A stretch of 64,000 nt of DNA from Thozetella sp. PMI_491 (Eukaryota > Ascomycota > Sordariomycetes > Chaetosphaeriales > Chaetosphaeriaceae). The position numbers and the translations under genes are program-made. The stretch covers positions 186,001-250,000 of the forward strand of contig MU270030.1 of assembly GCA_021432635.1 (NCBI GenBank), written 5' to 3'. Positions 34,035 to 45,655 of this stretch are shown in pieces. Positions within the stretch are counted from its first letter, which is position 1. Each line of letters starts with the position of its first letter. Below the pieces are notes generated by a model. That model saw nothing but the letters and a program-made list of their open reading frames with translations. It did not search any database and was not told the DNA's origin.

Positions 34035-34407
34035 GCAGATGGGAGGGCGTGGGAATCATGCCAAGCTGAAATGCACATAATAGTAACGTGGCGCAGCCGC
34101 CACACCGACGATAAAATGTATCGGCCTGAGGTTTGGAGTGGCGAGAAACACTACTTGACTTCTAGACGGCTGCCCAAGCTTGCAGATAAGCAGTCTGCAC
34201 ATTCCCACGTGATTACCCCTCTCAAAGTCAAGCATCATTGGCTCTTGATACGGCGCTAAAATGCATTCAGGGTTTACATTAGGTACCTACACAGTTCGCG
34301 AGTGGGACATTCACTGCTGTATCCTGCATATATGAAATGAGGAGAAACAACGGCTGTTGACTGAATTATACGCCCTGTCCGCCGTTGCTTCTTTTGGAAT
34401 TGTTGCT
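34035..34407. promoter_or_regulatory. Shared divergent interval, phosphatase / HET gene
   Basis: A 373 bp non-coding interval separating two divergent starts. No specific element was assigned. Confidence 0.4.
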
Positions 34408-36330
34408 ATGTCGGCCGAGCTGTACCGGCAACTGGCTGTTGCTGGCAGTCAAGTTCGCCTACTAACACTACTCCAGTCGGAAACTCCCGACGACGGAGTG
34501 GGCATCAAATGCAAGCTCGACGTAGTTGATGTCTACGACACCAGAGTAGACTCAGCCCCTGAATACTGCGCCCTCTCCTATACCTGGGGCCCTCCGGCCG
34601 AGTACGGCAAATTCAAGAGAATGACCTCTCAACGGGACCATTCTATAACCTGCAACGGCTTTGAGCTGTTAATCACTCAAAATTTGGCATCGTTCTTGCA
34701 GGAGGCTTGCCATAACGGTAAACTGGCATCCAAACGATTCTGGATTGATGCCATTTGCGTGAACCAAGATGATTTGGAGGAGCGCAGCAGGCAAATCAAG
34801 CTGATGGCCAGGATCTACAGCTCGGCTATGGAAGTCATCAGCTGGCTTGGGGATGCCGATGACGATACAGCGGTGGGCTTCGAAGCAGCTCGTGTACTCG
34901 CGTCTAAGAGCACTGGGCGCTGGGGTATCCGCAAAATAAACTGGGACACTGAGGGCGGTAGTCGTGATGGCAAGGATGGCGCTAGCAGCTGGGCAGGTCT
35001 GGATACTCGCGCCCAGCATGCCGTTCATAAACTATTCCAGCGGAACTACTTCACACGGGCGTGGGTGACCCAGGAAGTGACACTGGCGCAAAAGGTTAGA
35101 GTTCAGTGCGGAAGCTACGATATCGACTGGGAAGTCCTGGCGGAGGCGTCGCACCACATCTCAACTACGTCGCTCAGGCATGTGTTGGCCGAGACACGGG
35201 TAGGGAATAACGACAACGAACCCCCGATAGATGCAACCTCAGCTCACTTCGGTGTTCCAACTACGCTTTCTGCTATCAAGGAAGATTACCTCGTTGAACC
35301 GTGGACCAAGACCCTCCTGCGGGCACTCATCCGAGCACGTCCCTTCAAGGCAGCTGAGGCTCGCGACAAGGTCTACTCCTTACTAGGGCTTGTAAGAGAG
35401 GCTCTAGACGAGAAACCGCGGTTAAACCCTACGTATGAGAACGCATCCCCCGCAGCTACGTTTATCGACGCCGCCATTCAGATCCTCCAAGACAGCACAG
35501 ACCTGCTGCTGCTGTCCTCGGTCGAAGGTGACGAGTTCCAGAGCAAGGCTGTAGGACCACTGCCGTCTTGGGTACCTGACTGGACAGATCCACGACCGAC
35601 CGGACTCCGTGGGACTGGATACTTGCGGTTTTGGGCCTGTGGCAGCTTGCACCAGCGTGCTCACATCGACACCACGCGCCTATTGCTGAAATTGGTTGGT
35701 ATCCGCGTCGATCGCCTCAGCATGGTTGGCGAAGCCAAACATGAAGTTCTACGGAATCCCAGGTTCCCTCAGTGGCTGGAAATCATCCGCTCGTTACCGC
35801 CACAATACGAATACTGTAGCGCTTCGAGTGGCGGTGAGCACCAGTGCAGGCTTGAGGCATTCTGGCGGACCATAACTACGAACACATGTACTAGCTCGAC
35901 TGGCATCTCGCCGCCCGACTCGCCGCTCCGGGTGTCGTTCGCTAAGTGGTTCCTGCAGGTGGTGAGTCCTGAGCAGCTCCACGCGATGTCGGACGACGAC
36001 CAGGCCTGGTTGAATGCTACAGTTGGATTACCAGATATGTGTACGTCTGAAGATTTTGTCAGTGTCTTTTCACATGCGAAGCATGTTCGGATGTTCCGGT
36101 CCGTTTCGGGCCATCTGGGTCTAGGATCCGAATGCGCTCGTATCGGTGACGAAGTCTGGATTTTACCAGGATCTCGGGTACCACTCATCTTGCGGCCACT
36201 CGGCGCGAGCAAGCTGTATTCGTTAGTGGGAGGCACATACTTGCATGGATTCATGCACGGAGAGATCCTAGAGCAAACCGGGTTGAGAGTTTCGGAGGTC
36301 ATGATGCTTGAAGAGGTTGTTATGAGATGA
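34408..36330 (+). CDS. HET-domain (heterokaryon incompatibility-like) protein
   Basis: A single exon of 640 residues from the ATG at 34408; the frame is open for another 17 codons upstream but only from a non-ATG codon. The HET domain covers roughly residues 50-230. It shows the family blocks EYCALSYTWGPP, ITCNGFELLITQNL, KRFWIDAICVNQDD, RSRQIKLMARIYSSA, VISWLGDADDDT and FTRAWVTQEVTLA. The C-terminal half matches the common ARDKVYSLLGLV and GDEVWILPGSRVPLILRP segments. HET proteins can trigger cell death after fusion of incompatible hyphae, but most family members have no tested function. No NACHT or WD40 domains. It is convergent with the HAD-type hydrolase gene. Confidence 0.93.
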   Translation: MSAELYRQLAVAGSQVRLLTLLQSETPDDGVGIKCKLDVVDVYDTRVDSAPEYCALSYTWGPPAEYGKFKRMTSQRDHSITCNGFELLITQNLASFLQEACHNGKLASKRFWIDAICVNQDDLEERSRQIKLMARIYSSAMEVISWLGDADDDTAVGFEAARVLASKSTGRWGIRKINWDTEGGSRDGKDGASSWAGLDTRAQHAVHKLFQRNYFTRAWVTQEVTLAQKVRVQCGSYDIDWEVLAEASHHISTTSLRHVLAETRVGNNDNEPPIDATSAHFGVPTTLSAIKEDYLVEPWTKTLLRALIRARPFKAAEARDKVYSLLGLVREALDEKPRLNPTYENASPAATFIDAAIQILQDSTDLLLLSSVEGDEFQSKAVGPLPSWVPDWTDPRPTGLRGTGYLRFWACGSLHQRAHIDTTRLLLKLVGIRVDRLSMVGEAKHEVLRNPRFPQWLEIIRSLPPQYEYCSASSGGEHQCRLEAFWRTITTNTCTSSTGISPPDSPLRVSFAKWFLQVVSPEQLHAMSDDDQAWLNATVGLPDMCTSEDFVSVFSHAKHVRMFRSVSGHLGLGSECARIGDEVWILPGSRVPLILRPLGASKLYSLVGGTYLHGFMHGEILEQTGLRVSEVMMLEEVVMR

Positions 36331-36704
36331 GCAGCGAAAGGCGAGTAAGCACTGCTAGAACATAACCAGTACGGTACACCGAAATAATATATTCCCACAA
36401 TGCTATCGCGTTTCTTAGTAAGAGAAGAGAATGGTCTTTAAATCTAGCCATTTAGGGAACTTTATTTTCACTTGAGATTAAACCTGCGAGCACTGCGGGT
36501 CTTCGAACACAAGTGGATAAAGTTGGCGGGTAGTTCTTTGCGAATGACTCTATATACATTATTATTCAAGGACACCAACAACGAACAACCTCAGTTCTTG
36601 GAATCTCCGAAGATAGAGGCATATGATTGGCAGCGGCAAAAAATACTAAGTAGCTCGGCGTACCAATAACAGCAGACTTCTAAGAATTTCTTCGCGTGAT
36701 AGTT
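36331..36704. other. Convergent intergenic region
   Basis: Separates the 3' ends of the HET and HAD genes. AT-rich; nothing coding was seen. Confidence 0.5.
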
Positions 36705-37430
36705 CTATACACCTTCGCTCATCTTCATGATTGTCTCAGGAAGACCATCCATATTCTCCAAGAATGCGTCAAACTCTGTCATGACCTTGTTCATATCCTC
36801 GTCCGTGTCATCTGTCCATCGGTGAATGTATATAGTCTTCATCCCACACTTCTGTGCCCCTCGTAAATCATATGCATGCGCTGCAACCATGACCACTTCG
36901 TCCGAATCAAGTTTGACCAGCTCTAATGCCTTTTTGTAAGATCTCGGATCAGGTTTGTAAAATCCCAGTAATAGGCTTGAAAACAACATGCTGAAACTCA
37001 GCTCCGAAGAACGACAGAGATCCATTTGCAGCCGTGGAGTGCCGTTGCCGTGCACAAGAACGTCAAGGCCGTGATCTTCACGGAGACGTCGTACTGCCTT
37101 TTGAACGTCTGGCCATGCAACCTGGGAGTGCCATTTCTCAACCATGTTTTTCTTGACTTTGTCATCAAAATAAGTCTTGTGTTCCGGATTGCGATCAAGG
37201 ACAGCGCTGAGGGCGCGCGCAAGTGTGATGTCAATATCTTCGGGCGGCAGTCCCTTAGCGGAGAGCTGACTGTTCTCATAAAAATATTGCTGGTGCCATT
37301 CAATTGCGATTTTAGATGCGTCGCTTTGGGAGACCGATGGTGGAATCGCCTGAACCGCAGAGCTATGCCAATCGACACAGGTGCCCATGAAATCAAAGAA
37401 AACTGCCTTTATCTTCCCTTGTGGTGCCAT
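36705..37430 (-). CDS. HAD-superfamily hydrolase (haloacid dehalogenase type II-like)
   Basis: A single exon of 241 residues from an ATG. HAD motif I is FFDFMGTCVDW with nucleophile D13; motif II is VHGNGTPR; motif III is the lysine of GFYKPDPRSYKKAL; motif IV is MVAAHAYDLRGAQKCG. This pattern, with a small cap domain between motifs I and II, fits type II 2-haloacid dehalogenases and related phosphatases. The arginine/asparagine details that separate dehalogenase from phosphatase were not resolved. Cytosolic. No functional link to its neighbours is evident. Confidence 0.88.
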   Translation of the reverse strand: MAPQGKIKAVFFDFMGTCVDWHSSAVQAIPPSVSQSDASKIAIEWHQQYFYENSQLSAKGLPPEDIDITLARALSAVLDRNPEHKTYFDDKVKKNMVEKWHSQVAWPDVQKAVRRLREDHGLDVLVHGNGTPRLQMDLCRSSELSFSMLFSSLLLGFYKPDPRSYKKALELVKLDSDEVVMVAAHAYDLRGAQKCGMKTIYIHRWTDDTDEDMNKVMTEFDAFLENMDGLPETIMKMSEGV

Positions 37431-37655
37431 GATGAAGTTTGGTGTTTATTCAGCGTAAAACTGCTGCTCAAGTGGCGTGCAGAAGGCTAATGTCATATGG
37501 ACAATAACTAAGTACTTATCTATGCCTTGGCTTCGTCTTCATCGGCATCTCGTCGAATGACACGTTCGAGTCCTAATGATTAATCCACCTATCAAAGTGC
37601 TGAGAGACCCAGTCCATATTTGGAAGTTTTATAGAAGGCGCCGCCAAATAAGGTG

Positions 37656-38080
37656 TGCAGGTGCGACAATCGTGCACCTGTCGGATGAGAAGGCTATCAC
37701 TTCAGTTGCATCTCTGCATAGGCTGCATTTACTGAACAAGGTGCACGAGTCCGGACCACGGCTTCCAGGCCTATCGGCCTTTTTGCCCGCAGGTAGGGAG
37801 CTGTTTGATCCCCTGCTCCCCCACCACGCTCAAGCCATACACGCTTACCATCTAGGATCAGCGATTACGCAAATATACCCTCACCAACACAGATACAAGA
37901 AGGAACCTATCCGAATAGAGTGCACGGGTGCGACAACCACGTGGAAAGGTCGTTGGGAGATCTAGGCCTATATTTAGAACAATTGCATAAGCATTCTTTA
38001 CTGAATGGGGTGTACAAATCCGGTTCATCTACTCCGGCTCTAACGACTCTTCAGCCGTCTGCTGGGATGCTGATCAAGAT
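37656..38080 (+). repeat. Diverged direct duplication, possible coding relic
   Basis: Segments beginning near 37656 and 37920 share GTGCGACAA, then TGCATxxGC...TTTACTGAA...GGTGxACxAxTCCGG in the same order about 265 bp apart. Translated, they give similar peptides (LHRLHLLNKVHESG and LHKHSLLNGVYKSG), but in different frames relative to the stops. That suggests decay of a repeat-containing gene. Family not recognised. Confidence 0.45.
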
Positions 38081-38237
38081 ACCCCGCGTTAAGTTTATAC
38101 ACACTAATTGTCCAAGATCGGCAATTTATGCGACAGTGAAAATCATGGTCAGAAAGGAGGCCATCGGAAGCAGGATAGGGAAAGGCGGTCGCCTCGCCGA
38201 AAGGATATCACTGCTGCACATGTAGTAGATTTGAGAC

Positions 38238-38244
38238 TATAAAA
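38238..38244 (+). promoter_or_regulatory. TATA box of MFS transporter
   Basis: TATAAAA about 107 bp upstream of the chosen ATG and 68 bp upstream of the earlier in-frame ATG. Confidence 0.55.
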
Positions 38245-38344
38245 GCAGAAGGGAATCGCTATTTACCACTTCTGATAGCGAGATACGCTTCTCGGACAAG
38301 CCTTCATGTTGCCCGCCCGGTATTTCGTCTCGTTTTTATCGAAA

Positions 38345-40082
38345 ATGGTTGCTTTAAATACCAATTATAAGACCAGCGGGGATGCCAAGCCCGCTGACAA
38401 GAAATGCGAAGAGCCTACCAATGAGATATACGGAGAAGAAGCGAAGCCTACTCACGATGGTGATGTCGCTCGTGAATGGGCTGCAAAATTTGATAACCTA
38501 GACCGTGTTATTCGAAGGAAGATGTCCAGAAAGCTCTTGGCCAAGATCGACATGCATCTGCTCCCGTTTCTGATCATCATGTACATGCTCAACTACCTAG
38601 ACCGGACCAACCTCGCGCAAGCTCGCCAAGGCACTCTTGAGAAAGACCTCGGCATGAAAGGAGACGATTATAACATCGCAACCTCAATTCTCTTCGTCGG
38701 CTACTTCCTCATGCAAGTGCCATCCAATCTTCTCATAACACGCGTGAGGCCGTCACTGTACCTCGGTATGGTTATGGCAATATGGGGAGCGGTTTCGACT
38801 TGCAACTCGTTTGTCCACAGCTTCTCTTCACTCGTTGTTGTTCGCTTTCTTCTTGGATTTGTGGAGGCTCCATTCTTCCCTGGAGCTGTATTTCTCATGA
38901 GCTCCTGGTATACGCGCGCGGAGCTGACCCGTCGGATATCTTGGCTGTATGCGGGCAACGCATTGGCTCAAATGTTCGGTGGCCTAATTAGCGCCGCTAT
39001 TCTCGGAAACCTAAATGGCAGCAGGGGTACCACGGGCTGGAGGTGGCTATTTATCATTGTGGGATTCACAGTACTGAAATTTTTGTCTGCAGCGCTGACA
39101 CGTTGCCAGGAGGGATCCGTAACCATCTTCGTTGCCATCGTCGCAGCTTCTGTGTTACCAAACTACCCGCATACCACTCGCTGGCTGAACGAAGAAGAAA
39201 AAGCTTTCGCGGCATGGAGGCTGATGCAAGACATTAGAGAGGAAGACACGAGGCACGCGAGATCTGTCTGGGTTGGTGTCAAACTTGCGGTCCAAGACTA
39301 TCGGCTACCAATCTTTGTCGTTTGTCAGCACCTGAGTCTTCTTGGCCTAACGTTTCAGTACTTCTTTCCTGCAATTGTGAACACGCTTGGATTTGGTCCC
39401 ATTACAACCCTGTTGCTCACTGTGCCCCCTTGGGTGAGTAAAAATGCCACCAGAGATGTTTGGTGTTCATGCCACGAATTGCTGAAAGCTCTAGGTTGCC
39501 ACGCTCCTGACATCATTACTCGTGACTTGGACTTCGGCTAAATTTCAAGACCGATCCATTCACATTATAGTTTTAATGATCGTCTCTGCACTCGGCAACG
39601 CCATCGCTACTGGAACCACCAATACTGGGGCGCGGTTCTTCGCCCTGTTCCTCATCCCAATGGGTTCTATCTCTGCCTGTAAGTTCGCGCACCGATGGAG
39701 TCACATTAAATATCGTGTTTGATAACTCTTATCCTGTATAGATACGGTTCTTGTGTCCTGGACAGCCAACTCATTCCCTCGTCCCCTTGTGAAACGAGCT
39801 GCGTGCATTGCTATTGCCAATATGTTCGGCAACGCTGGCAATATTTACGGCCCTTACATGTATCCTGCTTCGGACAGCCCACGATTCATCCCTGGTGGAA
39901 CTGCCAACACAATAATCTGTCTGCTTACAGCAGTCGTAGCAGGGCTTCTACGATGGATCCACATACGTGAGAACAAGAAGTTGGAGCAAGCCGAGGTAGT
40001 GGCTGCTGCGACTGGGTATCTAGGTGCGGTAGAGGACCAAGTCCAGGAAACAAGAGCACCTGGCTTCAGGTACATCCTGTAG
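38345..40082 (+). CDS. MFS transporter, anion:cation symporter family
   Basis: Four exons, 38345-39058, 39110-39433, 39495-39678 and 39742-40082, encode 520 residues. An in-frame ATG at 38306 would add 13 residues; I prefer the second because of its AAAATGG context. The 51 bp intron at 39059-39109 is in frame and has no stop, but its removal restores GWRWLFIIEGSVTIFVA. The first two exons carry LLPFLIIMYMLNYLDRTNLAQAR, YFLMQVPSNLLITRVRPS and FLLGFVEAPFFPGAVFLMSSWY. The last two carry GNAIATGTTNTGARFFALFL and NMFGNAGNIYGPYMYP. These are typical of fungal ACS permeases for organic anions or vitamins. Plasma membrane, 12 TM. Confidence 0.9.
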
Positions 40083-41627
40083 GACGCTGACAGAGGTAGA
40101 CAACAAAAGTCCCCTAACATGTTTTCTACTAGTATGAGTCAGTTCATCTCAGGATTTAGTGTGATGGCTTTCTTCGCCTTTGCTTCGAGGACAATACCAG
40201 GGTCTTCCACCAAAGCATGTCAATTGAGATCCTGGAGCTTGCTGATGCACTACATCGAAGATTTTCTCTTTCTCCAAGATCCTTGCTCCAAGTGAACAAT
40301 AGCGTCACTCGGCATTCGTCGGACCCCGATCTCACGAGGTCCCATAATTCGACCGGACCGGTCGTTTAATATTTGACCGCCTGGTGGAACTTACTTAAGG
40401 CCAATATAGGGGAGAAAGGAGGGGACGGGGGGGTCTGATCGCCGCCTTTCATGACTTTGGGTTGCTTCTCTCCAAATCTCTAGTACATTAGATTCTAATT
40501 GAAGTTCTCTTGATTTAGCTGTAGAATAGAAGGCAGGATAGTATGGTAGAAGAAGACTAAACAAGTATTAAATAATTCACTGTTTGGCTGCAACAATTTC
40601 TTGCATGGCCATAGCCAACAGCCACGGATCGCCACGTATAAGATATTTTGAGATTGTTCCCTCCTCATACTATTGTTCATCCTGACGTTGTTGGGCTCGG
40701 ATGACTACGATGATCCATGGTGTCTTGTGCTCTTAATGCAATGCCATTTTAGCAATTACAACATGATGGCGGAGCTCGCTGAAGCATTCCATATCTCGCA
40801 GATACCCTCCAAATCGATCCCCCCTCTCCTATCGTTCTATATACGGCAGAGATGTTGGTTCATAATGCATGATTGTGCTGAGCACAAGTCCTAGTATAAT
40901 GTAATGTCCCGTCAAAGCAAGTCAATCGAGACGATAGAGCTATTTGGGGAATTCTATAGTCAGAGAATATATCCTCTATTTCTATTACTAAATACTCTTA
41001 AATACACGATAGCGATGAATGCAAGGTCCAAAGGAGTAATATCACATTGGCAAATGCAATTAGATGGAGTGCAGCAGTTTCAGTACCATAGGCAGGGATG
41101 AAGGCCTAGCTCTTTGCCTCTTACTTGTCTCCTCTCGGCTTCTTCTTTCTTCTCTGTTCCCCTTATTTTCTTGCCTCTTCGGTTCCTGGTCCCTAAATAT
41201 GCTTTTGTTTAGGCCCCTGTTTACAATATTAATTTTTGTTCTAGGATAATCCTAACGTTGTTGTACCACGCTTCTATCCCATTATGTCTCGCTGTCTATG
41301 GCAATCTTTATGCCTAGAGTGTTTGATGCTATATGAGCCTTCCTAATGGTTATCGCATTGCCCCGAACGCTAATTTTCCTTCACTATGAACGGTCCGTAG
41401 ACCCCCTACGGTGCCCGTGTACCCTTGTTAGGCATAGTAAAAGCGTCCACGCCTAGTTACCTCAAGTCTTGGATCACTAACGCACGTCCTAGCAGGAAAA
41501 CGCTACTCCGTCGAGCCCTGCGACCATAGATCCTATTTACTGTATACCTTGTGTAGATTGCTCTACATAACATATATTACCTGATACTCCAAAGGTTTTC
41601 TTAATGCCACTGCAGGCTCTAATTGTA
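40083..41627. other. Intergenic region, possible decayed repeats
   Basis: About 1.5 kb between convergent genes. It has a 15 bp near-palindrome at 40350-40364, a long pyrimidine-rich stretch near 41110-41190, and AT-rich DNA with many stops in all frames from about 40480 on. It may include RIP-mutated transposon debris; nothing identifiable remains. Confidence 0.35.
40350..40364. other. CGG/CCG palindrome
   Basis: CGACCGGaCCGGTCG is symmetrical around one central base and contains CCGG-type half sites of the sort bound by Zn2Cys6 dimers. It lies downstream of a gene, so a regulatory role is uncertain. Confidence 0.4.
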
Positions 41628-42850
41628 TTATGTAGATGGTATCGTCCCCCCGGGAATCTCATATGCTATTGGCCCCATAGACGACGTTCCAGATAGCTCT
41701 TGGCGCACTGCTGTATCAGCTAACTCGCCCGTTCCACAAGATATATCCTGCTGCTGTGCGGTAGGTGAATTCCCGGGAGGCTCCCAACCTCGCATTTCAG
41801 CAACAGATGGATACTGTGCCTGCTGCAAGTCCGTGTGTTGAAGTTCTGCATGCTGTAGCTGTGTCGTTGGGTCGATAGGTGGGCCACGGATAGGCGAAGC
41901 CACTACGCTAGGAAGTTGAGAAGTTGCCAGCATGCTCGACGGGGTCGGTACAGAATATGCCGTCGTCTCGCTTGAAAGCTCTGGTTTTCTCGTAGGATTG
42001 AAGTGTTCCGTTAGATACCCTTCTTGTGGTTGAGCCGCCGGCGGCGTGGCAGTAGTCTTACGATTCTGTATACAGTACTTGTAGACAAGGAAGAAGATCG
42101 TGCAAAGAATGATAGCACCACCAGCAGAGCCGACTGCGATGCCAGCAATGGCGCCATTGGTCAATCCCGACTGCCCGCTGCCGTCTTTGCTACTATCATT
42201 GGCGCTGCTGCCGCTGCCGTTACTGCCGGAACTGGTGCTGCTAGGATTACTGGAGCTGCTGCTGAAACTGATGCTGGAACTGCTTTTGGGGGCGTTGAGG
42301 GCCGTACTAAGTGCAGATCCTCCACTATCCGTTGTGACTACGGCTGAAACTGTTACTGTGGACTCCATTGACAAACGGCCCTCTTCGTACTTCAGGCAGA
42401 GCTCAGACGCAGCAACAACAGCACCTTTAAAAACCAATTAGAATGATTCCTATCTTAGTCATAAGGGCTACAGCTAGCCACTTTTGGTCGTGATGGAGGA
42501 GACAACATACTAGCCGAAAGCGACCCGCAAGCCGACTCAAGACAACCGGCCCCGTTGAAATTTATGACAAGGACGTTGGCCGCCTGGCATGTGCACCCTA
42601 GATCGTCCGGTGTGCAAGTGGTCCACTCGCTGATGGCAGAGGAGCGGCATGATGATGCACAGGGATACACGGTAACGGCGCGAGCAACCACCGTGTCACG
42701 CACGCGGAGCTCAGGCACCTCCAGTGACGGCCCAGGCGTGATTTGCGCAGCCACTATTGGGCTGGCAACTGGCCGTTTGACGTTTAGAGCAGCGACGGCA
42801 TTCGCAAGGGCTGTAGCTGCAAGCCACCTCGCCTTTGCACGTGGCACCAT
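41628..42850 (-). CDS. CFEM-domain single-pass membrane protein
   Basis: Two exons, 42850-42511 and 42424-41628, give 378 residues. After an N-terminal signal region (residues 1-22) comes a CFEM-type module with eight cysteines: C64, C68, C79, C86, C88, C103, C108 and C123. The usual aspartate (D83) lies three residues before C86 and can serve as axial heme ligand in characterised members. Splicing removes a stop-containing segment and joins the module so that C123 falls in ASELCLKYE. A Ser/Gly-rich stalk (about 135-200) leads to one transmembrane helix (about 204-228, AIAGIAVGSAGGAIILCTIFFLV) and a 150-residue cytoplasmic tail rich in Pro, Gln and Ser. Likely a plasma-membrane sensor or heme/iron-binding surface protein (inference). 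Confidence 0.85.
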
Positions 42851-44463
42851 GGGTGGTGAATAGTGATCAGTTGCTGCCTGCGAGATATAGATTAAAAACT
42901 TGGCGAAGAAAGAGATGCCAAGACGGTATAACGCTGCCAAAGCTTTCGGCCGTACTTAAGGTGGCTCTCGTTTCTATCCCTAGGGATCAGCTACCGCAAT
43001 AGTTCATCTGCCTGGGTCCGAAATTGGAGGTTTCAGGCGTATTGTGGCGTGCGGCTGAACATGATAACCTGGCGCTAATTTGGCAAACCAGGACATCTGG
43101 TTGGGGCTGGATGGAGAAGTCGGCAGGTGTTCCTGGTGCCCTCGTGTGAAATAATGGTTAGCGTCTGTGCCCGCCTGATCTACGCTTCTCCTGTTTGGCC
43201 GAAACACTCAGATGCTAGGCTCGCTAGTCCTCAGTCTTTGCCCCCACATAATCCGCCATGAACCCCGGACTTTTAACATTAATATGTAGGAGTGCTGAAC
43301 ATTATGCTTTTATGGAACTTACTCCCGTTAACCTCGTCCATCACTAAAGTGTACTGCAGATCGGCGACAATGTCTAAACCACCAGCCCTATGACCCCACG
43401 TATATATAGAGAGAGAGTTGTTGGGGGCCGGCACGGGAATGACTACCTGCTGCATAGGAGGCGTAGACACCCCCGACCCCATAACCCGCTGCTGTCATCC
43501 CCGATTCCCCTTCCGAGTTCTGACCCCAGTCCTCGTAAAGTGGAATTTGGTCGGGACTACTTGGTTCGATGTCTGGAAGGCGCTCGCGAAGACTAGCCTC
43601 TCCCTCGAACGGTCGAGTCCCTGCATCTTCCCGTCGAGCTTCGTTCCCTGGTGGATGAGGTGGGTCTCTGCAAAGATTCGAGCACTTGTTACAGCGTTTG
43701 ACTCCCTCGGAGGAATTCGCGGATAAGATCGGCGGTAGTCAGGAGTCCGAGCACCACGAATACTATCCCTGCGCTGTGCTAGGACAAAGGGTTGTTGACA
43801 AACGGCTGTTGTCGCGCGTTTGATACTACTCGGAATATCAGTCCTAATTAATAAATTTCGGAAAGCCAGGTAACCAAACTACTCACAGCGTGCATATGCA
43901 GTGTCTTGGAGAGCCGGCTAGGTATCTCTCAAGGGGCGGGGCCCAGCCACGACAACCCGGCCAATAAGGTCGACCACAGTGGGGGGACAAATTCTCGAGC
44001 GGGTAGATTTGACCCCTCCCGCCTCCTGACACCGTTTCTTTACTTGGCGTAAGGAGGTATATTGACGCCCATAAAACGCAATTTGCTCAAGAATTTCGCC
44101 GTCTCCCACCGCAGATACCTATTTTTATGGGAGTACCGAACTGGTGCTGTGGTGAATGTTAGCCGTAGACAGCACGGGCCAGTCAGGCCGGCATGACTCA
44201 ATCGGCATAACTGTATGTAATCTAAAATAAAATACCTAACCCTTTTGGAGACACCAAGAGGCGACTGATTGGTTCCCAAAGCCTGGGCGTGTTGATATCT
44301 TACTGCCTGAGGCAACTATATTAACCCCTCACATTCACACATGAGAACATTCCACGAGCCTTCCGAATTGATGTCCTGGTAAACATCCTATATGATTTAA
44401 AATTGTCATTTACCACAAACTTCCTATCAGCGATACAGCTTAGAGCACGACTTTCAACCCGGA
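42851..44463. other. Divergent intergenic region, CFEM / metallo-beta-lactamase
   Basis: About 1.6 kb. Several short open frames exist (for example 43418-43726 plus and 43279-43482 minus), but none shows a domain, plausible splice partners or a convincing start. Treated as non-coding. Confidence 0.45.
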
Positions 44464-45655
44464 ATGTGCCCAATCCCAGATGCACGCGCTAGGGAGGATG
44501 CCCCGTCTACTGAGTCTCAAAGTACCACCAGCACCTGCTTTACCTGCACTCGGCTAAATGCGTCTACGTTTCTTATCATCGAGGATGATAAATGGTACGA
44601 AGAGCCTTACATATACGTAAAGGTCTACGCGTCTTTCTTAGTTCTGATCGATACTGGCTGCGGCGGGGCTGCGAAAAACGTGGCTGCGGAGCTCACTTCC
44701 CTAAGGGAATACATCGAAACGTTTCCAGTCCCAGACAATAACAACCAGCCCCTAAACCCAGGGTCGAAGCAGCCATATGTCGTAGTCTGCACTCACTGTC
44801 ATTTTGATCATATTGGTAGCAATCCAGGTGCCCTCTAAGCGCTGCGCTCCGCTAATGATGTTCTTAAATCCAGGTGCAACAGAACAGTTTAACGACGACA
44901 AGTCCACAATTTGGGCCGGGTCGTACGACAAGTCCTTCCTAGACAAAGGGAGATTATCAACTACTTCATTGTGTCGATTCATGGATATGAAAACGCCTGA
45001 GTATACTATTAGCCACTGGGCCGACGACGGCCAAAAGATGACTTTGGACGGCAAGGATCTGAACCTGGTTATATACCATACCCCAGGACACACCCCGGAT
45101 CAAATTGCAATCTGGGACAGCGAAGAGCGGGTCATATTTGTAGGCGATACTATGTACGAGCGCGTCCCTATTGTTTTCCCAGTAGAGGGCAATATACGTC
45201 TGTACAGCGAAACTCTCGAGAAGCTAAAGACTTACGTCCGTGGCTGGAATGCGACCACCTATACAAATGGAGGTAAGTGCTGCAATGGCTAAGTACAGAG
45301 CTTCTCTTTCCTTTTATTTTTCCTGTGCGAAATTTGTCGCTAACAGTCTATCATTCGTTGAAACATAGATTCCGGAGCGGCCGAGAAGATGACAAGAGTC
45401 AAAATGGCCTGTGGCCATAGCACATGCGCAGCAGATGCGGAGGAGCTTATAGATGATGTGGACTCAATGCTGTACCGTGTGATGGAAAATCTGGTTCCAG
45501 AGAATGACTGGGGAGAATGGCGAGGAGAGCCACTGATTCAGTACAAAAGGGAGGATGGGAAAATCAACTTTGCTGGCCCTCGAGGACGCTTTGAAGAGTT
45601 TCGCAGCGACGAGAAAGCGATGGAGCGCCTCCGAGAGCGACATTCCCAAATGTAG
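44464..45655 (+). CDS. Metallo-beta-lactamase-fold hydrolase
   Basis: Three exons, 44464-44815, 44874-45272 and 45369-45655, encode 345 residues. The zinc-binding signature THCHFDHIG gives H111, H113, D115 and H116; later ligands are the histidine of YHTPGHTPDQIA and the aspartate of FVGDTMYE. The first intron falls directly after the metal motif. The pattern resembles glyoxalase II / lactonase / hydrolase groups of the fold rather than RNA-processing members. The C-terminal 90 residues (after CGHSTCAADAEELI) form an acidic helical tail seen in fungal relatives. No signal peptide. Possible roles are hydrolysis of a lactone, thioester or beta-lactam-like bond; the substrate cannot be read from sequence. 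Confidence 0.9.

Larger units (their letters stand above)
37431..38344. other. Intergenic region with diverged duplication
   Basis: Between the divergent HAD and MFS genes. It holds two copies of a diverged ~160 bp segment, listed separately, and open frames that read into each other with stops between. Confidence 0.45.
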
